Below, one piece after another: positions 25,793 to 34,688 of a DNA stretch of 64,000 bases. The notes beneath the pieces were generated by a model, which had not been told where the DNA came from, did no database searches, and saw only the letters and a program-made list of their open reading frames with translations. Where the stretch lies: positions 1,922,001-1,986,000 of the forward strand of contig NZ_JAFBBY010000001.1 in assembly GCF_016907515.1 (NCBI RefSeq). Reading direction: 5' to 3'. The DNA is from Nocardioides nitrophenolicus (GTDB lineage Bacteria; Actinomycetota; Actinomycetes; Propionibacteriales; Nocardioidaceae). A program made the translations under genes and the position numbers. Each line of letters starts with the position of its first letter. Position 1 is the stretch's first letter.

Positions 25793-26577
25793 CACCCCAT
25801 GGTCCGGCATGCGATGCCCATCTCGGTGAGCGCCGCGACGACCGAGCTCGCGATCCGCACCGCTCCCGGGGTGTCGCTGTGGACGCAGATGCTGGCCACG
25901 GCGAGGGGAAGCCAGTCACCGCCGATGTCGCGGACACCGCGCTCGCAACAGATCTGGAGCGCCTGGCTCGCCGCTTCACGCGGATCATCGATGACCGCAC
26001 CGGGCTCACCGCGCGGGGCCAGGCGGCCATCGGCGAGATAGCGCCGGTCCGCGAATCCTTCGGGCACCACCTCGAGCCCCCGCTCCCCCGCTTGGCGGTG
26101 CAGCGCCGAGCCGGGGGCCGCGAGCAGCGAGAGGGTGGGGTCGAAGACCTCCATGGCGTCGAGGACCGCGCCCGCGTGCGCCGCGTCGGCGTGGTAGAGA
26201 GCTCCGTGCGGCTTCACGTACGCGACCCGCCCGCCCGCCGCGCGGGCGAACACCTGGAGGGCGCCCAGCTGGGCGAGCACCTCGTCGGCCAGCTCCCGGT
26301 GGTCGATACCGAGTGATCGCCGGCCGAAGCCCTGCCTGTCGGGGTAGCCGACGTGGGCGCCGATGGCGACGCCGCGCTCGACCGCGAGCTCGGTCGTACG
26401 CCGCATCGTCGACGGATCCCCCGCATGCGCGCCGCACGCGATGTTGGCACTCGTGACGATGTCGAGCAGCGCCTCGTCATTGCCGAAGGCCCAGGCGCCG
26501 TACCCCTCGCCGACGTCGCAGTTGAGGTCGATGGCCCGCACCGCCTCACCGGACGCGGTCGCGGCGAGGGCGCTCAT
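25792..26577 (-). CDS. pxpA: 5-oxoprolinase subunit PxpA (LamB/YcsF family)
   Basis: 261 residues. IDLNCDVGEGYGAW at the start, SANIACGAHAGDPSTM, GAHVGYPDRQGFGRR and VKPHGALYH are the characteristic blocks of the LamB/YcsF (PxpA) family. Together with PxpB and PxpC it converts 5-oxoproline to glutamate. The start overlaps the stop of the alpha/beta-hydrolase gene (ATGA), placing it in the same transcript as the hydrolase and ABC importer. Full length for the family. Confidence 0.92.
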   Translation of the reverse strand: MSALAATASGEAVRAIDLNCDVGEGYGAWAFGNDEALLDIVTSANIACGAHAGDPSTMRRTTELAVERGVAIGAHVGYPDRQGFGRRSLGIDHRELADEVLAQLGALQVFARAAGGRVAYVKPHGALYHADAAHAGAVLDAMEVFDPTLSLLAAPGSALHRQAGERGLEVVPEGFADRRYLADGRLAPRGEPGAVIDDPREAASQALQICCERGVRDIGGDWLPLAVASICVHSDTPGAVRIASSVVAALTEMGIACRTMG

Positions 26578-27464
26578 CGCCTGCTCCGCACCGTCGCCCG
26601 GTCGTGCCGGATGAAGTCGAGGACCTGACGGTTGAACTCCTCCGGCTGCTCCGCGAAGCAGTGATGGCCGGCCCGGTCGATGACGTACATCCGGGTCGTG
26701 GCCTCGCTGCGGCGCAGCACCTCGAAGCTGTCGAGCCCGTCCTGGATGCCCACAGACGGATCGCCGACGCCCCAGACGATGAGCCGCGACTGATGCCCGT
26801 TGCCGGCGCGGTACCAGTCGAGCAGGTCGCTCTTCAGCGTCTCCATCTCGGCGTAGTAGGCCTCGGCCGCCTCGGCGAACTGCCGACGGGCGCGAGTCGC
26901 CTTGTCGGTGCTGAGCATGGCCCGGGCCTCCGCGACCCAGGCCGCGGTGATGTGCCCGTGTCCTACCGACAGCCAGCGCTCGTCGTCCTCGACCGTCTCG
27001 GGCAGGCCCTGGAAGTTCTGGATGGTGACCTTGCGCTTGGCGGCTCGCTTGGGCGCGAAGGAGGCACTGTTGACGACGACGAGCCGGTCGACGAGATCGG
27101 GCCGGACGCGGGCCAGGTGGGCCGCGACGAAGGCACCGCGGGACTGTCCGACGACGGTCGCGCCGGACACCTCGACGACATCGAGGAACCGCTCGACATG
27201 TGCGCAGATGCGGGACATCCGGTAGTCATCGATGCACGCGGGGTTGTCGGTCCAGCCGATGCCGAGCCGGTCGGGCGCGACCACCCGGTGAGTGCGGGCC
27301 AGGCCGGGGATGTTGCGATGCCAGATCGAGGCTCCGGTCGACCCGCGACCGGGGTCACCGCCGTGGATGAGGACGATCGGCGAACCGTCGCCCTGATCGA
27401 CGTACGAGGTCTGGACGCCGTCGACGTCGACGGATCGACGGGGCAGGTCGAGCACGGGAAACAT
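26574..27464 (-). CDS. Alpha/beta hydrolase (meta-cleavage-product-hydrolase-like)
   Basis: 296 residues. VLIHGGDPGRGS provides the oxyanion-hole region, GQSRGAF the nucleophile elbow (Ser with flanking Gly), and GHHCFAEQPEEFNRQVLDFI the catalytic His near the C-terminus; an Asp in the VWGVGDPSV loop could complete the triad. Overall it looks like C-C or C-N bond hydrolases of ring-cleavage pathways. In a pyridine pathway the equivalent step would be NicD (N-formylmaleamate deformylase), but the match is only at superfamily level. It follows the ABC permease by 45 bases and overlaps pxpA. Confidence 0.75.
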   Translation of the reverse strand: MFPVLDLPRRSVDVDGVQTSYVDQGDGSPIVLIHGGDPGRGSTGASIWHRNIPGLARTHRVVAPDRLGIGWTDNPACIDDYRMSRICAHVERFLDVVEVSGATVVGQSRGAFVAAHLARVRPDLVDRLVVVNSASFAPKRAAKRKVTIQNFQGLPETVEDDERWLSVGHGHITAAWVAEARAMLSTDKATRARRQFAEAAEAYYAEMETLKSDLLDWYRAGNGHQSRLIVWGVGDPSVGIQDGLDSFEVLRRSEATTRMYVIDRAGHHCFAEQPEEFNRQVLDFIRHDRATVRSRR

Positions 27465-27509
27465 CTCCTGGTGGTGGATGGCGGTGGAAGGACGAGTAGT
27501 GCTGCCGGC

Positions 27510-28421
27510 TCAGCTGGCCGTCTCGGCGGGTCGTCGTGCGGCCGGGGTCGCTCGGCGGGAGCGGCGCCGCTTCGGGTCGAGCGCGGTCTGGACGACATCG
27601 CCGAGGACGGTGAAGGCGAGCGCGGTCAGCACGATCGCCAGTCCTGGAACCACCATCTGCACGGGCTCCTCCCTGATGAAGGCGTACGCCCGGGAGAGCA
27701 TCGAGCCCCAGCTGGCCGTGGGGAGCTGGGCCCCCAGGCCGAGGAAGCTCAGGCTGCCCTCGGCGATGAGGCCGCGAGCCAGCAGGATCGACGACTGGAC
27801 CAGCAGCGGCTGGATCGAGTTGGGGATCGCGTGGCGCACGATCAGATGGCGGTCGGTGCTGCCGAAGGTGCGCGCGGCGTCCATGTACGGCTCGCTCTTC
27901 AGGCTCATCAGCTGCGCCCGGATCAGGCGGGCGACCGTCGGCGAGAACACGATGCCGATCGCGACCATGGAGTTCAGCAGGCTCGGCCCCATCACAGCCG
28001 CGATGGCGATCGCGAAGATGAGACCGGGGAAGGACAGCAGGGTGTCCGCCAGCCTCATCAGCGCGGCATCGACCCAGCCGCCCAGATATCCCGAGGCGAG
28101 GCCCATGGGGAAGCCGACGACGAGCGCCGACGCCAGCGCGATCACAGCTGCCGTGACGGACACCCGCGATCCGTAGATGAGGCGGCTCAGCACGTCGCGG
28201 CCGAGGTCGTCGGTCCCCAGGATGTGACCGGAGGTGAACGGACCCAGCAGGGCGTCCGGACTCTGCTGGTTCGGGTGGTACGGCGCGAGGAGGGGTGCGG
28301 CCACCATCACCAAGGCCATGAACACCAGGAACGCGACGCAGAGCTTGCCGCGCCGGTCCTGGAGAATCCGGCCCAGCACCGCGGGAAGACGCAGCCTGTC
28401 TCGACGAGGCATCGGGCTCAC
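27510..28421 (-). CDS. ABC transporter permease, DppC/OppC type
   Basis: 303 residues with six hydrophobic segments. The N-terminal HILGTDDLGRDVLSRLIYGSR block and the EAA-like DAARTFGSTDRHLIVRHAIPN loop are diagnostic of the second permease of peptide/nickel-class importers. The GTG at 28421 overlaps the stop of the DppB-type gene; an ATG at 28412 is an alternative start. With the other permease, two ATPases and a lipoprotein it makes a complete importer. The cargo is probably an organic acid or small peptide used by the adjacent catabolic genes (inference). Confidence 0.9.
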   Translation of the reverse strand: MSPMPRRDRLRLPAVLGRILQDRRGKLCVAFLVFMALVMVAAPLLAPYHPNQQSPDALLGPFTSGHILGTDDLGRDVLSRLIYGSRVSVTAAVIALASALVVGFPMGLASGYLGGWVDAALMRLADTLLSFPGLIFAIAIAAVMGPSLLNSMVAIGIVFSPTVARLIRAQLMSLKSEPYMDAARTFGSTDRHLIVRHAIPNSIQPLLVQSSILLARGLIAEGSLSFLGLGAQLPTASWGSMLSRAYAFIREEPVQMVVPGLAIVLTALAFTVLGDVVQTALDPKRRRSRRATPAARRPAETAS

Positions 28422-29446
28422 CGCTTTCCGGAGGACATGCGTGGGTCGACGACCAGATACACCAGGTCGACGAGGAGGTTGGTCGCCATGACGAGGAGCA
28501 CGGTGACGAGGACCACCGCCTGGACCACGATGTAGTCACGCTGGGTGATGGCGAGCATCACCGCGGAGCCGAGCCCGGGCAGCGCGAACAGCGTCTCCAC
28601 CACGACGGATCCGCCGATCACCTCGCTCAGGCGCAGGCCCATGATGGTCACGATGGGGATGCCGGCGTTCTTCAACGCGTGCTTGAACACGATCGACACG
28701 GTCGAGAGCCCCTTCGCGCGGTGGGTGCGCATGGCATCCGACTCGAGCACCTCGATCATCGCGCTCCGGGTCTGCTGGCAGGCCTCGGCGGCGCCCGCCG
28801 CGCCCAGGGCCAACGCGGGCAGGGCGATCGACTTCAGCCCGGCGACGGGATCGTCGAAGGGCGAGACGTAGCCGGTCGCGGGGAACCAGGCCAGGCTGAT
28901 CGAGAAGGCGAGGATCAGCATCATGCCGAGCCAGAAGCTGGGGATCGCGAGTCCCAGGGTGGACAGACCGGTGACGAAGCCGTCGATCCGGCTGTTCCTG
29001 CGCAGGGCCGCCAGCACGCCCAGAGGAACGCCGACCACCGCCATCACGATCATCGACGCCGCCGTGATGGTGAGCGTGACGGGAAGCCGCTCGGCCATGA
29101 TCTGGTTCACCGAGATGCCGCTGACGGCGGAGGTCCCGAGATCGCCCTGCAGCACGTTGCCGAACCAGTGCCAGAACTGGACGTAGATCGGGTCGTTGAG
29201 CCCGAGCTGCTCACGCAGCGCGGAGATCGTCTCGGGTGAGGCGTCGTCGCCGGCCATCGCCGTCGCCACGTCACCGGGGATGAGCGCCTGGAGCCCGAAG
29301 ATGATGATGCTCGCCAGGAGCAAGGTCGGCACGATCTGGACGAGGCGCAGTGCGATGCCGCGGCCGATGCTCGTGGCCCGCGCCAACGCGGCCCGCCGGG
29401 TGGCGCTGCCCCGAGGCAGCGCCACCGTGATCTGTGGGGTGGTCAT
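28418..29446 (-). CDS. ABC transporter permease, DppB/OppB type
   Basis: 342 residues. After a basic N-terminus the first membrane helix is followed by the periplasmic loop with QLGLNDPIYVQFWHWFGNVLQGDLGTS, the classic DppB signature, then five more helices and a cytoplasmic EAA-type loop (MRTHRAKGLSTVSIVFKHAL). It forms the heterodimeric channel with the DppC-type protein encoded immediately downstream. It starts 14 bases after the solute-binding protein gene. Confidence 0.92.
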   Translation of the reverse strand: MTTPQITVALPRGSATRRAALARATSIGRGIALRLVQIVPTLLLASIIIFGLQALIPGDVATAMAGDDASPETISALREQLGLNDPIYVQFWHWFGNVLQGDLGTSAVSGISVNQIMAERLPVTLTITAASMIVMAVVGVPLGVLAALRRNSRIDGFVTGLSTLGLAIPSFWLGMMLILAFSISLAWFPATGYVSPFDDPVAGLKSIALPALALGAAGAAEACQQTRSAMIEVLESDAMRTHRAKGLSTVSIVFKHALKNAGIPIVTIMGLRLSEVIGGSVVVETLFALPGLGSAVMLAITQRDYIVVQAVVLVTVLLVMATNLLVDLVYLVVDPRMSSGKR

Positions 29447-29460
29447 GTCCGTGCTGCTTC

Positions 29461-30990
29461 CTACTGCTCGCGGTAGATCGTCGCGAACTTCGGGATGGTG
29501 ACGATGCTGGGCGTGTATCCCTTGACTTCCTTGGTCATCGCGGCGGCGTACGGCGGATGCACGAGCTCGACGCCGATCGCGGCATCGGCGATCAGCCGCT
29601 GCGCCTCGAGCAGGTAGGGAAGCTGCGCGTCGCGGTCGTCGCTCGCACGAGCACCGTCGAGTGCGGCCTGCAGCCCGGGGATGTCGTACTTGCCGGCGTT
29701 CAGGTAGGCATCCGCCCCGTAGTAAGCCGTCAACGTGTCCGCGGCACCGACGCGACCCGAGGCGGCCGAAAGGCTGAGTGGGACCTTCTGCTCCTCGATG
29801 AACTTCGTCGTGGCCTCGGACTTGTCGAGAGGAACCAGCTCGAGGTCGATGCCCGCCTCGGCGAGCTGAGCCTGCAGCACCTCCGCCATCCGGGAGGCGA
29901 CCGGGTCATTGCGCGTGATCATCTTGACCTTGATCCCACCCGCGTGTCCGGCCTCGGCCAGCAACTGCTTCGCCTTGGCGACGTCGTGGGTCTGGTCGGG
30001 GACGATGTCGGCGTTGTCGGCCCAGTGGTTGCTGGAGAAGATCGTCCATGCGGTCTCTCCGGTACCGCCGTAGATCGTCTTCAGGAGAGCATCGCGATCT
30101 ACGGCGTAGTTGAGCGCCTGGCGCACCCGAACGTCGTCGAAGGGCGCCAGCTTGGCGTTGATGTAGATCCGGTCCGACTGCATGGTCAGCGGCTCGGAAA
30201 CCTGGAAACGCGAGTCCGCCTTGATCGTCTTCAGGTCCTGGAAGGGAGGCTTGAAGATGAGGTCGACCTGGCCGGTGAGCAGGGCGTTCACGGGCGTGGC
30301 CCCGAGCGCCATGATCTTGAATTCGATGCGGTCGGCCCGCTTCAGGTCCGAGTTCCAGTAGCCGTCGTACTTCTTCACGACGATCTCCGCGCCATTGCGG
30401 GCCGAGACGAACTCGAACGGTCCGGCGCCGACCGGGTGCTCACCGAGGGTGTCGGCCTGTGCCGCCTTCGGCGAGACCATCAGGCCGGGCTTGCCGGCCA
30501 GGGTGGCCAGCAGCTCCGCATTGGGCTTGTCGAGGTCGAGCACCACCTCGTGGGTGTCGACGACCTCGACGCCGACAACGCCCTTGAGCTCCGCGGCCGA
30601 GGTCGAGCCCTCCTGCTGGGAGCGCTCGATGTTGAACTTGACCGCTTCGGCGTCGAAGTCCGTGCCGTCCTGGAACTTCACGTCGTCGCGGAGCGTCAGG
30701 TCCAGGGTCGTGGGCGTGGTGAACTCCCAGGACTCGGCGAGAGCCGGCTTCAGCTCGAGTGTCTCGGGGTCGTAGTCGAGAAGCGCGTCGTAGATCGTGT
30801 ACTGCACGGGAAGGTCGGCGCCGGAGATCGACTTGACCGGGTCGAGGGAGCCTGGGTTCTCCCAGGCGATCCTCAACACACTGGCGTCCGATCCACCGCT
30901 GTCGCCGTCACTGCCACAGGCAGCGAGGGCGCCGACGAGGGCGACGGCAGCCGCAGCCGCGACCGTGCCCTTCCTTGCTCGCTTGAACAT
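29461..30990 (-). CDS. ABC transporter solute-binding lipoprotein (SBP_bac_5 family)
   Basis: 509 residues. The signal peptide ends in a lipobox (VGALAACGS, Cys25), so the mature protein is lipid-anchored outside the membrane. The body has the family 5 extracytoplasmic solute-binding pattern, including PALAESWEFTTPTTLDLTLRDDVKFQDG and later DDVRVRQALNYAVDRDALL. Length is normal. It captures the substrate and hands it to the permeases encoded downstream. The 7-base gap to the preceding ATPase gene shows a single operon. Confidence 0.92.
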   Translation of the reverse strand: MFKRARKGTVAAAAAVALVGALAACGSDGDSGGSDASVLRIAWENPGSLDPVKSISGADLPVQYTIYDALLDYDPETLELKPALAESWEFTTPTTLDLTLRDDVKFQDGTDFDAEAVKFNIERSQQEGSTSAAELKGVVGVEVVDTHEVVLDLDKPNAELLATLAGKPGLMVSPKAAQADTLGEHPVGAGPFEFVSARNGAEIVVKKYDGYWNSDLKRADRIEFKIMALGATPVNALLTGQVDLIFKPPFQDLKTIKADSRFQVSEPLTMQSDRIYINAKLAPFDDVRVRQALNYAVDRDALLKTIYGGTGETAWTIFSSNHWADNADIVPDQTHDVAKAKQLLAEAGHAGGIKVKMITRNDPVASRMAEVLQAQLAEAGIDLELVPLDKSEATTKFIEEQKVPLSLSAASGRVGAADTLTAYYGADAYLNAGKYDIPGLQAALDGARASDDRDAQLPYLLEAQRLIADAAIGVELVHPPYAAAMTKEVKGYTPSIVTIPKFATIYREQ

Positions 30991-30997
30991 GAACTGA

Positions 30998-32071
30998 TCA
31001 GCCTTTCTGGGGAGCTATCCCGAATGTCGGTGCGACGTGGTGGTGCGGCGGCTCCTCGGAGCCGTGGGTGGCAGCCGTCCCGTTGCCCTTGAGCCCTTGG
31101 AGGTGCAGCTCTCCGCCCAGATGGCAGGCGGCGGACTGGCCCGAGGAGAGTTCACGCAGCGGGGGTTCCTCCGCTGCGCACCTCTCGACGACGTAGCGAC
31201 AACGCGTCCGGAACCTGCATCCTGAGGGTGGGTCAGCAGGGCTCGGGAGGTCGCCGTTGAGCACGATCCGCTCCCAGCCGGGCTCAGGGACGAACCGCGG
31301 CTGGGCGGAGATCAGTGCTTCGCTGTAGGGGTGTCGCGGCCGGTCGATCAGCGATCCGACGTCCGCCAGCTCGGCCAGTCGACCGAGGTACATGACGGCG
31401 ACGCGGTCGGCCACGTTCGCGACGACACCCAGATCGTGGGTGATGAACAGGTAGGACAGGCCGAGCTCGCGCTGCAGGCGCTTGAGCAGCTCGAGGATCT
31501 CGGCCTGCAGCGCGACATCGAGCGCGGAGACGGCCTCGTCGCAGATGATGACCTCCGGCTCGAGGATCAGCGCGCGCGCGATGCCGGCGCGCTGCTTCTG
31601 GCCGCCGGAGAGCTCGTGCGGGTACCGCTCGGCGTGGTCCGGGTGGAGGCCGACCAGGGACAGAGCGGTGGCGAGCCGCTCGCGCTGGTCCGCCCTGGAG
31701 CCGCGGCGCTGGACGACGAGCGGCTCGGCGATGCTGTCACCGATCCTCATCCGCGGGTCCAGGGAGGCCGTCGGGTCCTGGAACACCATCTGCAGCTTGG
31801 GCCGCGCGGCGCGCAGGGCCGCGCCCTTGAGGGTCGCGAAGTCGGTGCCGCCCACCCTCGCATGGCCGCGGGAGACCGGGACGAGCTGCATCAGCGCCCG
31901 CGCCAGGCTGGTCTTGCCGGATCCGGACTCACCGATCAGGCCCAGGGTCTCCCCACGGTTGAGCGTGAAGGAGACGCCGTCGACGGCCCGGATCGGCTGC
32001 CCGCCGCCACGCGGCTTGTACTGGACCTCGAGATCCTGGACGACGAGCGCGGGGCTGGTCTCGTCACGCAT
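30998..32071 (-). CDS. ABC transporter ATP-binding protein, OppF type
   Basis: 357 residues from the ATG at 32071, which lies inside the last codons of the OppD-type gene (8-base overlap). Walker A is GESGSGKT, the signature is LSGGQKQR and Walker B is VIICDEAVSALD, followed by the H-loop THD. The C-terminal oligopeptide-transport extension with a Cys cluster (CRFRTRCRYVVERC, then CHLGG) is typical of OppD/F proteins, where such cysteines can hold an iron-sulfur cluster. It powers import together with the OppD-type subunit. Confidence 0.92.
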   Translation of the reverse strand: MRDETSPALVVQDLEVQYKPRGGGQPIRAVDGVSFTLNRGETLGLIGESGSGKTSLARALMQLVPVSRGHARVGGTDFATLKGAALRAARPKLQMVFQDPTASLDPRMRIGDSIAEPLVVQRRGSRADQRERLATALSLVGLHPDHAERYPHELSGGQKQRAGIARALILEPEVIICDEAVSALDVALQAEILELLKRLQRELGLSYLFITHDLGVVANVADRVAVMYLGRLAELADVGSLIDRPRHPYSEALISAQPRFVPEPGWERIVLNGDLPSPADPPSGCRFRTRCRYVVERCAAEEPPLRELSSGQSAACHLGGELHLQGLKGNGTAATHGSEEPPHHHVAPTFGIAPQKG

Positions 32072-33155
32072 GTGCCTCACTCCCGGGGAGGTCGAGCTCC
32101 TCGGCGCGGCAGCAGCGCACCAGCCGGTCCGCGTCACCGGCGGCGTGCAGCACCTGGGCCGAGGAACGACATTCGTCGGTGGCGAAGGCACAGCGCGGGT
32201 GGAACAGACAGCCCTCCGGCAGATGCCCGAGCTGCGGCACGCGGCCCGGGATCAGCTGCAGGGTGGCATGGCGTGCCTCCATCCTGGGGATCGACTGCAG
32301 CAGCGCCGAGGTGTACGGATGTCGGGGCGAGGCGAGGACGTCGGCGGCTCGCCCGGCCTCGACGGCCTCCCCGCAATAGAGGGTGACGACCTTCTCGCAC
32401 AGCTCGGCGACGACACCGAGATCGTGGGTGATGAAGAGGACGGCAGTGCCCATCTCTCGGCTCAGCCGCCTGATCAGCTCGAGGATCTGAGCCTGGATCG
32501 TGACATCGACCGCCGTCGTCGGCTCGTCGGCGATCAACAGCCTCGGCTCGCAGATGAGGGCGATGGCGACCATGACCCGCTGCCGCATTCCTCCCGACAG
32601 CTGGTGGGGGTACTCATCGGCCCGTCGGGCCGGCAGCGGGATGCCGACGGCGTCGAGCATCTCGATCGCCAGCTGGCGTGCCTGCTTCTTGGAGATGTCG
32701 CGGTGCGCCCGGACCGTCTCCGCCAGCTGGTAGCCCACCGTGAACACGGGGTCGAGCGCGGTCATCGGCTCTTGGAAGACCATGCTGATCCGGTTGCCGC
32801 GCAGCCGGTTCATGGTCTTGGGCCTGGCACCCACCAGGTCGACGCCCTCGAACATCGCCTGTCCCTCGACGCGGTGCGGGATGCCGGGCAGCAGCTTGAG
32901 CAGGGCCAGCGAGGTCATGCTCTTGCCACTGCCGCTCTCCCCCACCATGCCGACGATCTCGCCGGGGTTGATGGCGAAGCTGACATCGCGAACGACGGTG
33001 ACCGGGTGCGAGTCCGGGTTGAGCGTGACGGTCAGGCCTCGGACGTCGAGCAGCGGCGCGACCGGGGCGCCCGCCCCGTCGATCACCCGTAGTCCGGCCG
33101 GCTCGGCGACGGCGTCGCGCGGGTTCACGAGGACGACCTCGCGTGGTCCTCGCAC
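32064..33155 (-). CDS. ABC transporter ATP-binding protein, OppD type
   Basis: 363 residues from a GTG at 33155. Walker A is GESGSGKS, signature LSGGMRQR, Walker B LLIADEPTTAVD, H-loop THD. The C-terminal region has the OppD-type Cys pattern (CLFHPRCAFATDEC, then CC). It is the first gene of the importer/hydrolase/5-oxoprolinase operon, and its 257-base upstream region holds two copies of the TTGTTCAACRA element. The ribosome-binding site at 33155 is weak, so a start a few codons downstream is possible. Confidence 0.9.
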   Translation of the reverse strand: MRGPREVVLVNPRDAVAEPAGLRVIDGAGAPVAPLLDVRGLTVTLNPDSHPVTVVRDVSFAINPGEIVGMVGESGSGKSMTSLALLKLLPGIPHRVEGQAMFEGVDLVGARPKTMNRLRGNRISMVFQEPMTALDPVFTVGYQLAETVRAHRDISKKQARQLAIEMLDAVGIPLPARRADEYPHQLSGGMRQRVMVAIALICEPRLLIADEPTTAVDVTIQAQILELIRRLSREMGTAVLFITHDLGVVAELCEKVVTLYCGEAVEAGRAADVLASPRHPYTSALLQSIPRMEARHATLQLIPGRVPQLGHLPEGCLFHPRCAFATDECRSSAQVLHAAGDADRLVRCCRAEELDLPGSEAHA

Positions 33156-33254
33156 GCGTGCCGGCCGGTGCCCCGCCGCTGTCCTGACTGGTGAGCCATT
33201 TGCACTCCCTAACCCGTGTCCTTACTCACAGGAGAGTAGCGTTCAGTCACCCGA

Positions 33255-33265
33255 TCGTTCAACAA
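33255..33265. promoter_or_regulatory. Candidate GntR operator, opp promoter, site 1
   Basis: TCGTTCAACAA, one mismatch from the palindrome TTGTTCAACAA found at 41205. It lies 100 bases before the OppD-type start, inside a locally A/T-rich promoter stretch (33250-33290). Confidence 0.5.
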
Positions 33266-33316
33266 TAACTGGAGAAAATCTCATAATGAGCGCCATCTGC
33301 GCTCGCGTCCATCTCG

Positions 33317-33327
33317 TTGTTCAACGA
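33317..33327. promoter_or_regulatory. Candidate GntR operator, opp promoter, site 2
   Basis: TTGTTCAACGA is identical to the reverse complement of the site at 41279-41289 near the regulator gene. The sites are 62 bases apart centre to centre here and 74 apart near 41.2 kb. Confidence 0.5.
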
Positions 33328-33357
33328 AACGCGAACTTTCATGGCCCGCAGACGAAC

Positions 33358-33391
33358 GAGCCGGCGGCCACCCAGAGGTGACCGCCGGCTC
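33358..33391 (-). terminator. Terminator hairpin of the CoA-transferase operon
   Basis: A 10-bp perfect outer stem (33358-33367 with 33382-33391) with partly paired interior lies 22 bases after the stop of the last CoA-transferase gene. No T-run. Confidence 0.5.
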
Positions 33392-33412
33392 GCCGAAGGA
33401 GCGCGACGCCGA

Positions 33413-34636
33413 TCAGACGACTCCTGCGGCCCGCAGGCTCTCGATGTCCGCTGCCGCGAGCCCGAGGAGACCGGCCAGCACGGCCTCGGTCTGCGCGCCC
33501 AGCTCAGGGGCGGGCGCGGTCGGCGCCGGCGACGCTGTCAGCGTGATCGGCATGCCGACGGTCGTCAGGGGTCCCTGCGTCGGATGCTCGACCTCGACGA
33601 CCATGTCACGGGCGATGAAGTCGGGATCGCGGATCACCTCGAGCGTGTCGTTCACGGCTCCGGCGGGAACGCCCTGCGCCAGCAGCTCCCGCATCACCTC
33701 GCGCTTGGTCCGGCCGCGGGTCCAGGCGGAGACGAGCTCATCGACGAGGTCGGAGTGCTGCCGGCGGGCGGCGGCCGTCGCGAAGCGGGCATCGTCGCGC
33801 AGATCCTCGCGTTCCATCGCGCGCAAGATGCCGTGCCACTGACGAGTGCCCTCGGGCTCGGTGATGATGGTGTAGATGAGGCAGTAGTCGTTCGCGCCGC
33901 CGGGAGCGCAGGGATACAGGCCCGAGGGAGCGCTCTGGTTGTAGGAGTTCCCGGTGCGCGCCGAGGCGACCTGGGTCTCGAGCGGCTGAGCGAACGCGAC
34001 CCGGCACATGTTCGCGACCGAGTCCTGGAGATTGACCCTGACCACCTGGCCCAGCCCGGTTCGGGTGCGGTGGTGCAGCGCGGCCAGGATCCCCACCGCC
34101 GCGTGCAGGGCGGTGCCCGCGTCCGCCACGTTCATGCCGACCTTCGTGGGCGGGCCGTCCGGCGGACCGGTGAGACTCATCGCCCCGGCCGTGGCCTGCG
34201 CGATCGGGTCCACCGAGACGAAGCCCTCGAACTCGCCCGCTCCGAAGCCCTTCACCCGCGCATAGACCAGCGCCGGGTTGAGCTCGGCGACCCGCTCCTC
34301 CGAGAACCCGAGTCGCTCCATCGCCCCTGGACCGAAGTTCTCGACCAGCACGTCCGCCTTGCGCAGCAGGGCCTCCAGGACCTCGCGGCCGCGCGGCTCC
34401 TTCATGTCCAAGGTGAGCGACGACTTGTTCGCGTTGAGCAGCATCCAGCGAAGTCCGTCGCTCCCGTCGGGACGGCGGCGCGCGCGCCTGCCCTGCTCGC
34501 CACCGCCAGGTCGTTCGACCTTGATGACCTCGGCGCCGAGCCAGCCCAGGAGCTGGGTGGCCGCGGGGCCCGCCTCGAACTGCGACAGGTCCACCACGCG
34601 AACTCCGGACAACGCGCGCTCGGTGCCTGGTTCCAC
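33413..34636 (-). CDS. Family III CoA-transferase (CaiB/BaiF), copy 3
   Basis: 407 residues from a GTG at 34636 with AAGGAG about 10 bases upstream. Family III features: VRVVDLSQFEAGPAATQLLGWLGAEVIKVE at the N-terminus, VLVENFGPG, LVYARVKGFG and NVADAGTALHA, whose Asp (near residue 170) is the expected covalent acyl carrier. These enzymes move CoA between carboxylic acids. It is strikingly similar to the CoA-transferase encoded at 35780-36997 (for example APSGLYPCAPGG in both), so the two arose by duplication and may act as a pair. Substrate is unknown. Confidence 0.88.
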   Translation of the reverse strand: MEPGTERALSGVRVVDLSQFEAGPAATQLLGWLGAEVIKVERPGGGEQGRRARRRPDGSDGLRWMLLNANKSSLTLDMKEPRGREVLEALLRKADVLVENFGPGAMERLGFSEERVAELNPALVYARVKGFGAGEFEGFVSVDPIAQATAGAMSLTGPPDGPPTKVGMNVADAGTALHAAVGILAALHHRTRTGLGQVVRVNLQDSVANMCRVAFAQPLETQVASARTGNSYNQSAPSGLYPCAPGGANDYCLIYTIITEPEGTRQWHGILRAMEREDLRDDARFATAAARRQHSDLVDELVSAWTRGRTKREVMRELLAQGVPAGAVNDTLEVIRDPDFIARDMVVEVEHPTQGPLTTVGMPITLTASPAPTAPAPELGAQTEAVLAGLLGLAAADIESLRAAGVV

Positions 34637-34688
34637 TGCTCATTCTCCTTCTGTCGACGCACCGCGGAAGCCCGCGGTGCGGGGTCGG